The notes under the pieces: model-generated
Database searches by the model: none
What the model was told of the DNA's origin: nothing
The model's input: only the letters and a program-made list of their open reading frames with translations
Origin: Halalkalibacter akibai JCM 9157
Lineage (GTDB): Bacteria; Bacillota; Bacilli; Bacillales; Bacillaceae_D
DNA: 64,000 nucleotides
Assembly (NCBI RefSeq): GCF_000513135.1
Contig: NZ_BAUV01000007.1
Location: forward strand, 80,792-144,791
Direction: 5' to 3'
Program-made: the position numbers and the translations under genes
Part shown: one piece after another, positions 36,944 to 46,153 of the stretch
Position numbering within the stretch: the first letter of the stretch is position 1
Layout: each line of letters opens with the position of its first letter

Positions 36944-37285
36944 TCATTCCATTCGTACAACTGATTTCACGCAATCAATGGCGATGAAGTCAATCTCTTC
37001 ACCGATCTTCACTTTAATTCTTTTTAGTTGTAAATCAACTTTATCAATAATACCAGTTAATTCGCGAAAGAAGCCATCCTTCCAATAAGTTACCTTCACA
37101 TCTAACTCATGTTTCAAAGAGTCGAGAACGATTTGGCTAATTTCCTCTAATTCTTGTTCATCAAGGCTTGGTTTTTCAACTTTTTTAAGTTCCTCTTTGC
37201 GTTGAAGTAATGCTTGTTTATGTTCAGGTAAAAACATCCGACTACTTTCCCATAATAAATTTCCACGTTGCAGTTGCTCATTCAT
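36944..37285 (-). CDS. YolD-like protein (YqjX type)
   Basis: A 113-residue protein of the YolD family. Near the start are NLLWESSRMFLPEHKQALL, then LDEQELEEISQIVLDSLKHE and a C-terminal strand-rich part with VTYWKDGFFRELTGIIDKVD, as in YolD. YolD proteins are encoded next to Y-family polymerases and probably modulate them. The start overlaps the polymerase stop by ATGA, so the two are translated together and are under the LexA boxes upstream. Confidence 0.9.
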   Translation of the reverse strand: MNEQLQRGNLLWESSRMFLPEHKQALLQRKEELKKVEKPSLDEQELEEISQIVLDSLKHELDVKVTYWKDGFFRELTGIIDKVDLQLKRIKVKIGEEIDFIAIDCVKSVVRME

Positions 37286-38511
37286 TTATAATGTCCTCCT
37301 ATCTTTTTCGCCCGTTCAAATGCTTGGCCTGCCTTCGTTAAAGAAGATGCTCGGATAAGCGAGGTCGAACCATACCTTTCTCTAATTCCGTCCATTACAT
37401 AGCCAAGCTCTAATTTTTTGTCTCTTTCTGTATCAAATAAGCTAAGTTGTAATTCGCTGTCAGGGCAAAGTTTAGTTAAACTAACACCGAGGCGCCTAAT
37501 TGGTTGACGATCCCAAAATTGCAAAAAAAGCTTTTCAACTGTTTGAAACACATCCATTACGTAATTGGTAGGCTCGTATAAGGTGGTTTGTCGATGGAAG
37601 CCAGTTCGAACTTCATAACTAGCCCCGCTAACGCTAATCGTTACGGTTTGCCCCATCATATTTGATTTTCGTGCTCGCATACAAACTTCTTCACATAGCT
37701 CAAGTAAGACAACGCGAATCTCAGCAAGACTTATGTAATCACGTGGGAGTGTCATTCCATGTCCAATAGCCTTTTGTCCATCATGTGAAGCTGTTGTAAC
37801 TGGTGAAAAATCCTCACCATGAGCCGTCATCCAAAGGACTTGCCCATTAATACCCCACTGATCTTTTAAACGTTTAAGCGGGACATCTGCAAGTTGACCA
37901 ATTGTTCGAATACCCATATTTCTTAGATGATTAGCCATACGGCCACCGACCCCAAACATTTTTTCAACAGGGAGTGGCCACAATGTAGTAGCGAGCTCTT
38001 CTTTTTTTAGCCAGAAAATTCCAGACTCATTTTTTTTCGAAAAGTGATCACAGGCCATCTTCGCTAAAATTTTATTTTCACCGATTCCGATTCTGGCCCG
38101 AACTCGTGTCTCCTTCCAAATGTGTGTTTGAATTTTAAGAGCGATTTCAGATGGTTCTCCAAACAATGTTTGACTACCCGTTACGTCCATGAACTGCTCG
38201 TCAATGGAAAAGGGCTCGACTAAGTCTGTATATTCTTCTAAAATGGCTGTAATTTTCACTGAAATATTAATATAGTCTTGCATTCTTGGAGGAACGATAA
38301 CTAAATCTAGACATTTTTGCTGCGCTTCCCACAGTCGTTCTCCGTTTTTAATTCCACTTTTCTTAGCGAGCGGACATGCTGCTAAAATGACTCCAGATCG
38401 TCGTTTCGGATCTCCTGAAACGACTAGCGGTTTATCGTGTAAATGTGGATATCTTGCTTTTTCTACGGAAGCATAAAAAGATTGCATATCAACAAGAAAG
38501 ATTGTTTTCAT
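37282..38511 (-). CDS. yqjW: Y-family DNA polymerase (UvrX/YqjW, PolY2 type)
   Basis: A 409-residue translesion polymerase without the C-terminal clamp extension of DinB: MKTIFLVDMQSFYASVEKA (metal Asp), CPLAKKSGIKNGERLWEA, EPFSIDEQFMDVTG (palm acidic pair) and GIGENKILAKMACD with the helix-hairpin-helix VEKMFGVGGRMANHLRNMGI. ATG 38511 is chosen because GGAG lies 10 nt upstream; a GTG at 38520 is too close to it. It forms an operon with the YolD gene, as in B. subtilis yqjWX, and two LexA-like boxes lie in its promoter. Confidence 0.9.
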   Translation of the reverse strand: MKTIFLVDMQSFYASVEKARYPHLHDKPLVVSGDPKRRSGVILAACPLAKKSGIKNGERLWEAQQKCLDLVIVPPRMQDYINISVKITAILEEYTDLVEPFSIDEQFMDVTGSQTLFGEPSEIALKIQTHIWKETRVRARIGIGENKILAKMACDHFSKKNESGIFWLKKEELATTLWPLPVEKMFGVGGRMANHLRNMGIRTIGQLADVPLKRLKDQWGINGQVLWMTAHGEDFSPVTTASHDGQKAIGHGMTLPRDYISLAEIRVVLLELCEEVCMRARKSNMMGQTVTISVSGASYEVRTGFHRQTTLYEPTNYVMDVFQTVEKLFLQFWDRQPIRRLGVSLTKLCPDSELQLSLFDTERDKKLELGYVMDGIRERYGSTSLIRASSLTKAGQAFERAKKIGGHYK

Positions 38512-38531
38512 CAAATTCACACTCCGAATAA

Positions 38532-38573
38532 GAACATTTGTTTGTGTGTATATTATATGCGAAAGTATGTTCG
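38532..38573 (-). promoter_or_regulatory. Two LexA (SOS) boxes upstream of the polY operon
   Basis: CGAAAGTATGTTCG at 38560-38573 matches the Gram-positive LexA box CGAACnnnnGTTCG with one mismatch. GAACATTTGTTT at 38532-38543 matches GAACnnnnGTTC with one mismatch. Both lie between the polymerase start and the divergent repressor gene. They imply DNA-damage induction. Confidence 0.72.
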
Positions 38574-38672
38574 TTATTCAACATACATTTTGTGGCAAAG
38601 GCTATGAAGTTGATAAGTACCTCTAGATGTATAAAATATGATAAAGTAATGAAGAAAAAGGAGTGAATCAAA

Positions 38673-38933
38673 ATGCAATACAATGATCAAATGAAAAACA
38701 GAGTAAAACGTGTAGAAGGACAAGTTAGGGCATTACTCCGAATGATGGAAGAAGAAAAGGACTGTAAGGACCTTGTAGCACAAATGTCGGCGGCCAGAAA
38801 TGCATTAGACCGTACAATCGGTTTAGTAGTGAGTACCAATTTAGAGCATTGTGTGAGAGAGCAGATTACAAAGGGAGAAGGTACCGAAGAGTTAATTCAA
38901 GAAGCAGTCAACCTATTAGTGAAAAGTCGTTAG
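38673..38933 (+). CDS. CsoR/CstR-family transcriptional repressor
   Basis: An 86-residue all-helical DUF156 repressor: QMKNRVKRVEGQVRALLRMMEEE, Cys31 in KDCKDLV and Cys60 in NLEHC. In copper sensors the residue four before the second Cys is His; here it is Asn56. Cys31 and Cys60 without that His is the pattern of CstR, the persulfide-sensing branch. AAAAAGGAGTG precedes ATG 38673. No obvious target gene (copper ATPase, rhodanese) is adjacent; the polysaccharide deacetylase follows after 54 nt. Confidence 0.88.
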   Translation: MQYNDQMKNRVKRVEGQVRALLRMMEEEKDCKDLVAQMSAARNALDRTIGLVVSTNLEHCVREQITKGEGTEELIQEAVNLLVKSR

Positions 38934-38987
38934 TGTGAGAGGAGTAATTTTATGAGGAGAAGCCCTTGAATTGTAAAAGAAGAGGTT

Positions 38988-39581
38988 GTGTACAACTTCA
39001 GAGAAGAAAAACGAGTCATTCATCAACTGAACAGCAACGAAAAAAAGCAAATTCTTTTAACGTTTGATGATGGACCAAGTAAATATTTAGATCGTTTTTT
39101 GGATGTGCTGGCAAATGAGAACGTTCCTGCCATGTTTTTTTGGCAATCACGATTGCTTCATTATAAAAGACCGTGGCAACGTGTTTTAACAGAGGGACAT
39201 AAGATTGGGACGCATTCCCATCGTCACCTGAACCTTGTAAAATTACCATTTGAACAGCAGATGAGCGAATTGAAGAAAAGCAAAGAAATCATTGAACGGA
39301 TAACAGGACAAGAAGTCAAGTTTTTTCGGCCACCATTCGGTCAATACAATGAAGATACACTAGAAGCCGTTTCACAACTCGGAATGAAATTGGTTATGTG
39401 GAATATTTCTTCATATGACTGGAATTTAAAAAGCGAACCAGAAATAATCACCAATAATATTACGGAACATATTCAGGACCACTCCATCATCTTACTTCAT
39501 GAGCTTGAACAAACACTGACGATTTTACCATCAGTTATTAAACACTTAAAAGAAAAAGGCTATCATTTTACTACCATATAA
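38988..39581 (+). CDS. Polysaccharide deacetylase family protein (NodB domain)
   Basis: A 197-residue carbohydrate esterase 4 domain: LLTFDDGPSK (catalytic and metal Asp), GTHSHRHLNL (HxxxH metal pair), FFRPPFGQYN and the final SIILLHE. No signal peptide is visible. The start is uncertain: GTG 38988 has AAGAGG only 2 nt away, and a better ribosome-site/ATG pair at 38952 runs into TGA after five codons. A single-base error near the start is therefore possible. Likely acts on peptidoglycan or a related glycan if exported. Confidence 0.85.
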   Translation: MYNFREEKRVIHQLNSNEKKQILLTFDDGPSKYLDRFLDVLANENVPAMFFWQSRLLHYKRPWQRVLTEGHKIGTHSHRHLNLVKLPFEQQMSELKKSKEIIERITGQEVKFFRPPFGQYNEDTLEAVSQLGMKLVMWNISSYDWNLKSEPEIITNNITEHIQDHSIILLHELEQTLTILPSVIKHLKEKGYHFTTI

Positions 39582-39669
39582 AAGCGATAGTCTCTTTCTA
39601 ATGCTATAAAATAATCCTTTCCTCTTTTGGAGAAGATAAGAGCACAAAAAAGAAAAGGATGTTCGTGTT

Positions 39670-40956
39670 TTGATTAAAGAGTGGATGTTAAAAGTAAGAA
39701 AAAATATTTGGATTGTCCCGAGTGTTTATTGTCTCGTCTCTTCGTTATTGGCGGTTGTTATGATTTGGGTCGACACCGTACATGGAGAGAGGGTACAAAA
39801 CATTTTTCCCGCAAGCCTACTCATTAGTGTTAGTTTAGCTCAAACGGTATTAGCGACAATTGCCGCAGCTTTATTAACGATGGTTACTATTACTTTTTCG
39901 ACCATTATGGTCGTCCTAACCACTTATTCTTCACAGTTTTCACCAAGAACACTGTCTGACTTTATCACAAATAAGATAACAATGAGAGTGTTAGGAATTT
40001 ACATGGGTGGATTTATGTATAGCATTCTTTCTTTGTTGTTTATGAGCGAAGAATTACCATACGAAGTACTAGGTGCAACTGTTGCTGTCCTATTTTCCAT
40101 CGTTTGCTTAGCTTTTTTTGCTTACTTTATTCATTTTGTGGCCACTTCCATTCAAGTAAATAAATTAATAAGTGAAGTAACTAGGCAAACGCTAAAAACG
40201 TTGAAAGAGCGATTAAAGCCCCAAAATCAAAAAGAAGCTATTACAATAACAGACCAAAAACCGAATCTTAAAGTAGAGAATTATTATAAGAAAGAATATA
40301 AAAGTGAATCGTTTGGTTACATACAATTAATTGAATATCATCATTTATACGAGTTAGCCCGAAAGTACAATCTTGTAATTGAAATTAATCAACAAATTGG
40401 AGCTTTTATCACGCATCGACGACCTATTTTTACTGTCTATTATCGAGAGACTTTACCAAAAATAAAAGTGGGGAAATTTGTTGAAGTTGGTGTAGACCGA
40501 ACCATTTTGCAAGATGTGGATTTCGGTATACAGAAAGTGGTTGAAGTGACTCTAAGGGCACTCTCACCAGGGATTAATGATCCAGATACGGCAATAGACG
40601 GCATTTTACATTTAGGAAGGTTGCTATCAGATGTTTGCAAACAAGATGGGGCTTATATCACGTACTCAGATGAACATGCGATTAGATTAGTAGCTAAACA
40701 AAAACCATTTGAAGAAACACTGTATACGACGTTTTATCAAATCTGTCACTATGGTCGGGAAGACGTCTCGATTTTACTCGCTATTTACGACGCACTAATT
40801 ATGATAGCTGAAGATAACTCAAAAATGGTTAAACAGAAAATTGGGCATTTTAGCAAGTATATTAGTGAAACCTTTAACAAACAAGAATTTCATAAGAAGG
40901 ATTTAGAATATTACGAATGGAAGAAAAATGAATTAAAAGCGATATTTGATACATGA
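39670..40956 (+). CDS. DUF2254 membrane protein
   Basis: A 428-residue DUF2254 protein. Four spans lie in the first ~165 residues (YCLVSSLLAVVMIWV; LAQTVLATIAAALLTMVTITFSTIMVVL; IYMGGFMYSILSLLFM; VLFSIVCLAFFAYFIHFVA). A large cytoplasmic region follows, with YIQLIEYHHLYELARKYNLV and ALSPGINDPDTAIDGILHLGRLL, the family signature. TTG start at 39670 after AAGGATG. Function not established. Confidence 0.87.
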   Translation: MIKEWMLKVRKNIWIVPSVYCLVSSLLAVVMIWVDTVHGERVQNIFPASLLISVSLAQTVLATIAAALLTMVTITFSTIMVVLTTYSSQFSPRTLSDFITNKITMRVLGIYMGGFMYSILSLLFMSEELPYEVLGATVAVLFSIVCLAFFAYFIHFVATSIQVNKLISEVTRQTLKTLKERLKPQNQKEAITITDQKPNLKVENYYKKEYKSESFGYIQLIEYHHLYELARKYNLVIEINQQIGAFITHRRPIFTVYYRETLPKIKVGKFVEVGVDRTILQDVDFGIQKVVEVTLRALSPGINDPDTAIDGILHLGRLLSDVCKQDGAYITYSDEHAIRLVAKQKPFEETLYTTFYQICHYGREDVSILLAIYDALIMIAEDNSKMVKQKIGHFSKYISETFNKQEFHKKDLEYYEWKKNELKAIFDT

Positions 40957-40989
40957 AAGACTAAATAAAATAAAAAAATCTATTAATGA

Positions 40990-41018
40990 TTGTTGTCGGA
41001 TTAAGTAGATGGTAAAAT
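40990..41018 (+). promoter_or_regulatory. Sigma-A-like promoter of ppaC
   Basis: TTGTTG at 40990-40995, 17-nt spacer, TAAAAT at 41013-41018, 49 nt before the ppaC ATG. Confidence 0.55.
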
Positions 41019-41067
41019 TAACAGTTGAGGAATAAAAAAACAATATACATAATTGGGGTGGCTAAAG

Positions 41068-41997
41068 ATGGAGAAGGTACTTATTTTTGGACATAAAAAT
41101 CCAGACACTGATACAATTTGTTCAGCTATTGCATATGCAGATTTAAAAAGTAAATTGGGTCAAAATGTGGAAGCGGTTCGTCTAGGAGAGGTAAACGGCG
41201 AAACACAATACGCACTCGACTACTTTAAACAACAAGCACCGCGATTAGTTGAAACAGTAGCAAACGAAGTAAATGATGTTATTTTAGTGGATCATAATGA
41301 AGCTCAACAAAGCGCGACAGATATTCAAGATGTACGCGTACTAGAAGTAATTGATCATCACCGAATTGCAAACTTTGAAACAACAGATCCATTGTATTAC
41401 CGTGCTGAACCAGTTGGATGTACAGCTACAATCTTATTGAAATTATACAAAGAGAAAAATGTTTCGATTAGTAAAGAGATTGCTGGGTTAATGTTATCAG
41501 CTATTATTTCAGATTCGCTTTTGTTTAAATCACCTACATGCACGCAAGAAGATATTGATGCAGCAGAAGAACTAGCTACTATTGCTGAAGTAGACAGCTC
41601 AGTTTACGGACTAGAGATGCTAAAAGCAGGAGCAGACCTAAGCGATAAAACAATTAGCCAGCTGATTACACTTGATGCGAAAGAATTTAACATGGAGAGT
41701 AATAAAGTTGAGATTGCGCAAGTAAATGCAGTTGATACAAACGATGTACTCTCTCGTCAAACAGAATTAGAGGAAGCGATTAATCAAGTAATAGAGGAAA
41801 AAGGATTAGATTTATTTGTATTAGTTGTAACGGATATCTTAAATAACGATTCTGTTGTACTAGCATTAGGAAAAGAAACAGCAGCGGTTGAAAAAGGATT
41901 CAGTGTAACGTTAGAAAACAATACGGCTCTATTAAAAGGTGTTGTGTCTAGAAAGAAGCAAGTTGTCCCGCAAGTAACAGAAGGTTTTACAAAATAA
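41068..41997 (+). CDS. ppaC: Manganese-dependent inorganic pyrophosphatase (family II)
   Basis: A DHH-superfamily enzyme of 309 residues, the standard length, hydrolysing pyrophosphate to phosphate. [20 protein letters not shown] has the first metal ligands, [12 protein letters not shown] the second motif and [10 protein letters not shown] the DHH motif. [14 protein letters not shown] and the C-terminal DHHA2 part with [10 protein letters not shown] (Arg-Lys-Lys substrate site) follow. ATG 41068 behind GGGGTGG; the frame is open from 41053. Monocistronic. Confidence 0.97.
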   Translation: MEKVLIFGHKNPDTDTICSAIAYADLKSKLGQNVEAVRLGEVNGETQYALDYFKQQAPRLVETVANEVNDVILVDHNEAQQSATDIQDVRVLEVIDHHRIANFETTDPLYYRAEPVGCTATILLKLYKEKNVSISKEIAGLMLSAIISDSLLFKSPTCTQEDIDAAEELATIAEVDSSVYGLEMLKAGADLSDKTISQLITLDAKEFNMESNKVEIAQVNAVDTNDVLSRQTELEEAINQVIEEKGLDLFVLVVTDILNNDSVVLALGKETAAVEKGFSVTLENNTALLKGVVSRKKQVVPQVTEGFTK

Positions 41998-42004
41998 AGG
42001 ATTT

Positions 42005-42032
42005 GAGAGCAGCCCAGCTGCTCTCTTTTTTA
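42005..42032 (+). terminator. Terminator of ppaC
   Basis: GAGAGCAGC / GCTGCTCTC stem with a 3-nt loop, then TTTTTTAG. Confidence 0.9.
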
Positions 42033-42112
42033 GTATATAAGGATGCATAAATCAAGTTCAAATTGCCAAATGCTAGTAAAGGTTAACTAGCGTGAAAGTA
42101 GGAATGGTGGCA

Positions 42113-43462
42113 ATGAAAGAAACAGACGTAGTCATTATAGGAGCTGGGTTAGCAGGATTAACAGCAGCTATTGAGTTAAAAAAGAAAAAGGTTCCTTTTG
42201 TTGTTTTAGAAGCTCGCAATCGTGCTGGAGGAAGAGTATACAGTCTACAAAAAGAAGACATCCAGGTGGACCTCGGTGCGCAGTGGATCAGCCCACATCA
42301 CAAAAGAATGAAAAAGCTGCTCAGAAAATATGATCTGCATCTAGTATCGACTTATCGTCAAGGCAAAACCATTTATAACTTTGATGGGATCATTCAACAG
42401 AATACGAGTCCATGGCCCAATATGTCTGTAGTGGAACGTTTAGATATTTGGAAGATGAAAAAAGTATTAAATGATAAAAGCAAATCATTTGAAGCTAAGG
42501 CACCGTGGGAGTTTAAGATAGCTCAAGAACTTGACAAGATAACAGTTGAGCAATTAATTAATCATCATATGTATACAAGCTTTGGCAAATCTTTTTATCA
42601 ACTTATGCTAGAAGAAGCTCTGTGCAGCAAGTTATTTGAGGTGTCGGCTCTTGATTTATTATGGTGCATAAGAGCAGCAGGATCTGTAGAGCGACTATTA
42701 ACGGCAGAAGATTTATGGATTAAAGAAGGGGTAGGGACTTTGGTAGAAAAGATGGCACGTTCTTTACCCGGACAGATTGAGTACGAACAACCAGTTACCT
42801 CTATTAATTCTGAATTTAAGGAAACAATTATAACGACAAGTAAGCAGATTTGGAAAGCAAAAAAGGTTATTTTAGCGTTACCTCCAAATCTTCTTACACA
42901 TATCAAGTTTATACCTATATTGCCTGTAACTCGTGCTCAATTAAATGAACGAGCTGGGTTACCGTCTGTTATGAAAATGGTATTTATATTCAACAAACCT
43001 TTTTGGAGAGATGTTGGTTTAAATGGGAATGTCTATTCTAACGAAGGACCAATAAAGTTAACAGTAGACACCTCTCCACCGCTAAAGAATAAAGGTGTGT
43101 TAACCGTTCTAATTACTGGAGAATCAGCACGTCTATTAAGTGAAAAAACGATTGAACAACGAAAACAAACTATAATAGAAAACTTAGTTCATTACTTTGG
43201 TGAGAAAGCAGAGGACACGTTGAACATCATTGAGAAGGATTGGTCAGCTGAAGAATGGACTAGAGGAGGATATGGGGCCCATTTTTCCCCAGGAGTTCTT
43301 AGTCAATTTGGAGTTACTTTATCAAAGCCAGTTGGACCTCTACATTGGGCTGGGACGGAAACTGCAACTGAGTGGAGAATGTATATGGAAGGAGCAGTTC
43401 AATCGGGTGAAAGAGTCGCTGAAGAAATTGTTCAAGCCTTGAAACACGAATGTAAGGTATGA
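42113..43462 (+). CDS. Flavin-containing amine oxidase
   Basis: A 449-residue FAD-dependent oxidoreductase of the monoamine oxidase family. VVIIGAGLAGLTAAIELKKK is the dinucleotide-binding motif, VVLEARNRAGGRVYS the following GG motif, DLGAQWISPHHKRM the substrate-side loop, and LHWAGTETATEWRMYMEGAVQSGERVAEEI the C-terminal FAD block. ATG 42113 is favoured (AGTAGGA 9 nt upstream), with GTG 42092 as an alternative. It would oxidise an amine to an aldehyde or imine, releasing peroxide; the substrate is unknown. Confidence 0.9.
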   Translation: MKETDVVIIGAGLAGLTAAIELKKKKVPFVVLEARNRAGGRVYSLQKEDIQVDLGAQWISPHHKRMKKLLRKYDLHLVSTYRQGKTIYNFDGIIQQNTSPWPNMSVVERLDIWKMKKVLNDKSKSFEAKAPWEFKIAQELDKITVEQLINHHMYTSFGKSFYQLMLEEALCSKLFEVSALDLLWCIRAAGSVERLLTAEDLWIKEGVGTLVEKMARSLPGQIEYEQPVTSINSEFKETIITTSKQIWKAKKVILALPPNLLTHIKFIPILPVTRAQLNERAGLPSVMKMVFIFNKPFWRDVGLNGNVYSNEGPIKLTVDTSPPLKNKGVLTVLITGESARLLSEKTIEQRKQTIIENLVHYFGEKAEDTLNIIEKDWSAEEWTRGGYGAHFSPGVLSQFGVTLSKPVGPLHWAGTETATEWRMYMEGAVQSGERVAEEIVQALKHECKV

Positions 43463-43518
43463 AAAAAATTAAAATTAGACATAATGAATTTAAAAAAGAT
43501 AAAGGGAGTTTCTGTTAA

Positions 43519-43761
43519 ATGACATTTGAAAAAGGAGCTGAATTTAAAATTGCTCAAGTTGTAAAAGGGCATTTTAATTCAGCAGAGACGTTAACTATTA
43601 TTCGAGAATTTGGGAATACAGTTCAATTCACTCTCGGAAATGGAAAAGGACACGGTTCCATGCCAATTGAACACATGAAATATCTAATTAATAAGAATGA
43701 GTTAACAGTTAATAAGCGTTCTTTACTAGCTAATGAAACGGCTGAAGAGAAACTAGGATAA
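43519..43761 (+). CDS. Small hypothetical protein (80 aa)
   Basis: ATG 43519 after AAAGGGAG. A soluble protein: MTFEKGAEFKIAQVVKGHF, then a strand-rich core (ETLTIIREFGNTVQFTLGNG), GHGSMPIEHMKYLINKNELT and a helical tail. It looks like a small beta-barrel similar to other short Bacillus proteins, but I cannot name the family. A terminator follows at 43783. Confidence 0.75.
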   Translation: MTFEKGAEFKIAQVVKGHFNSAETLTIIREFGNTVQFTLGNGKGHGSMPIEHMKYLINKNELTVNKRSLLANETAEEKLG

Positions 43762-43782
43762 AAAGTGGAATTTAATAAGGAG

Positions 43783-43816
43783 GCACATCGGAGAGGACTC
43801 TGATGTGCTTTTTGAT
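43783..43816 (+). terminator. Terminator after the 80-aa gene
   Basis: GCACATC-GGAG pairs with CTCTGATGTGC, then TTTTTGATT. Confidence 0.85.
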
Positions 43817-43969
43817 TATATATAAATAAGTGAGATTATCTCGATAATATAAACATCGAACTAGAAATAGTTAATACGATCACAATGTAGAATTTATTTT
43901 TAAAATAGGCATTCACCCTTGTAAGACTATTTACATATGTTGGGGTAAAAGGAGTGAAAGGGTGATTTG

Positions 43970-45070
43970 ATGACTGGGAAAATTCGCAATTACTATGCAG
44001 GAGGAAATACAGCAAAAGGATTTTATTCACTTTATGATGATGCATTAAAAGGATTGGATAGGTTATTTATCTTAAAAGGTGGACCTGGAACTGGAAAGTC
44101 TTCACTGATGAAAGCGATAGGAGAAGCGGTATCCAGAAAAGGGATTGACATTGAATATTTGCATTGTTCGTCAGATAATCAATCAATTGACGGTGTAATT
44201 CTACCAAATTATAAAGTAGGAATCGTAGATGGTACTGCCCCACATGTAATTGAACCTAAAGCGCCAGGCGTTATAGAAGATTATGTGAATTTAGGCGTTG
44301 CTTGGGACACAGAAAAGTTACTTACTCATAAAGAAGAAATTTTAAGATTAAATAAGAATATTTCCTCTACCTTTCAAAAAGCATACGACACATTCGCACA
44401 AGCATTAAAAGCCCATGATGATATAGAGGAAATCTACATTAACAATATGGATTTTGAAGAAGCAAATAAACTAACGGAAGAGTTAATAAAACTATTTTAT
44501 GGTGACGATGTAGCTAATAAATCTGCAACTGTTAAACACCGTTTCTTAGGAGCTGCAACGCCAAAGGGAGCAGTTGATTTCATACAGAATTTAACAGAAG
44601 ATATTGATAAACGTTTTTTTATTAAAGGTAGAGCTGGATCAGGCAAGTCTACTATGCTCAAGAAGATTGCAGCTGCCGGGGAAAAGAAGGGATTTGACGT
44701 AGAGGTGTATCATTGCGGTTTTGATCCGCATAGTCTCGATATGGTGATCCTTAGAGAACAGGGAATCGCAATTTTTGATAGTACAGCTCCTCATGAGTAT
44801 TTTCCAAATAGAGAAACAGATGAAATCGTCGATATGTATCAAAGATGTATAGCACCAGAAACAGATGAAAAATGGGCTGCTGACATAGCTAGAACAACTA
44901 AGCCGTATAAAGATAAGATGAAAGAAGGTATTTCTTATTTAGCAGAAGCAAAAGAACTTCGGGACCAATTAGAAGCATATTATATTGAAGCGATGGATTT
45001 TAAGAAGGTTGAAGAAATACAAAATGATATTTTACAAGAAGTAAATCGAATTATTGAAAATAAAGCATAA
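43970..45070 (+). CDS. Tandem P-loop ATPase (PRK06851-like)
   Basis: A 366-residue cytoplasmic protein made of two similar halves. Each has a Walker A motif (GGPGTGKSS at 37-45, GRAGSGKST at 220-228) followed by EYLHCSSDNQSIDGVILP or EVYHCGFDPHSLDMVILRE and then a GIVDGTAPHVIEP or AIFDSTAPHEYFP block. The duplication is plain by eye. Family members occur in spore formers and other Firmicutes with no assigned role. ATG 43970 is preferred over TTG 43967, with GGGTGA upstream. A weak terminator follows. Confidence 0.85.
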   Translation: MTGKIRNYYAGGNTAKGFYSLYDDALKGLDRLFILKGGPGTGKSSLMKAIGEAVSRKGIDIEYLHCSSDNQSIDGVILPNYKVGIVDGTAPHVIEPKAPGVIEDYVNLGVAWDTEKLLTHKEEILRLNKNISSTFQKAYDTFAQALKAHDDIEEIYINNMDFEEANKLTEELIKLFYGDDVANKSATVKHRFLGAATPKGAVDFIQNLTEDIDKRFFIKGRAGSGKSTMLKKIAAAGEKKGFDVEVYHCGFDPHSLDMVILREQGIAIFDSTAPHEYFPNRETDEIVDMYQRCIAPETDEKWAADIARTTKPYKDKMKEGISYLAEAKELRDQLEAYYIEAMDFKKVEEIQNDILQEVNRIIENKA

Positions 45071-45077
45071 AGTCAAA

Positions 45078-45102
45078 ACCACTGGTCAAATTGATCAGTG
45101 GT
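45078..45102 (+). terminator. Weak terminator after the tandem P-loop gene
   Basis: ACCACTGGTCA pairs with TGATCAGTGGT, then ATTTAAG; no strong T-run. Confidence 0.5.
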
Positions 45103-45172
45103 ATTTAAGTATAGAAGGAGAACGATTGATATGAAGCGAATTAAATAAACGGACAAGAGGAGGGGGACAACC

Positions 45173-46086
45173 ATGAAACAGAAAAAGCATACAAAGAAAC
45201 AAACTATATTAATCGTGTTCATTGTCTTATTGATCGCTTGGGGAATCGGAAACTTGCTTCCTGGGGAAAAAAGAGCAACCAAGCCTTTTTTCAATCAAGA
45301 TAGACCAATGATTATTGCCCACCAGGGAGGAGAACACCTTGCACCGTCGAGTACAATGGCAGCCTTTAATCAAGCAGTAGAATTGGGGGTAGATGCAATA
45401 GAATTTGACATACATATCACGAAAGATCAGCATTTAGTAGCCATACATGATCCTACAGTTGATCGCACGACAGATGGAGTAGGGAGAGTAGATGAGCTAT
45501 CACTAGAAGAAATTAAAGAGCTTGATGCTGGTTTTTATTTTCAAGATCAAAAGGGAGAATATTCATTTAGAGGTAGAGGAGAGAAAATCTTAACAGTTAA
45601 CGAGATTTTCGATGAGTTTTCAAATAGTAAAATGGTGATAGAAATAAAAGATACGAACGCTTTAGAATCATATGAATTGATTGTAACAAAACTGTGGAAC
45701 TTAATTGTTGAATACGAACTCGAAGAAAAAGTATTAATTGCTTCTTTCGACCAAGAGATTATTGATATGGTTGATGAGCTTGCAGAAGGGAAAGTTGCAA
45801 TTAGTGGTGGGAAAAGTGAGGTTACTCAATTAGTCGTTCTTAATAAGGTCTTTCTAAATGGTTTGTACAAACCAAGTGTCGATGTTATTCAAATACCTAC
45901 AGAGGAAATGATATTTGATTTAACATCAAAACGATTAATTAAAGCTGCGAATCGTAAAGGGTTAGAGGTGCATTACTGGACAATAAATGATATAGAGGCG
46001 ATGAGATATTTACTAAATCAAGGGGCAAGTGGATTATAACAGATAGGCCTGATTTATTGGTAGAATTAATGAATAAAAGCAAGTAA
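45173..46086 (+). pseudogene. Membrane-anchored glycerophosphodiester phosphodiesterase, frameshifted at the very end
   Basis: A GDPD/UgpQ-type TIM-barrel enzyme of about 304 residues with an N-terminal anchor (ILIVFIVLLIAWGIGNLL). MIIAHQGGEHLAPSSTMAAFNQAVELGVDAIEFDIHITKD and LVAIHDPTVDRTTDG carry the catalytic HxnH and metal sites; the usual PENT motif is PSST. As given the frame stops at 46039 after LLNQGASGL. One extra A near 46034 restores GIITDRPDLLVELMNKSK to 46086, the usual family ending. Probably an error. The enzyme would release glycerol-3-phosphate from deacylated lipids or teichoic-acid fragments outside the membrane. Confidence 0.88.
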
Positions 46087-46153
46087 GAGTTAAGAGAAAA
46101 CGGGAATACAAGTTTATTCAATTCGTCACAGGAGTAGAAAATAATAAAGAAAA

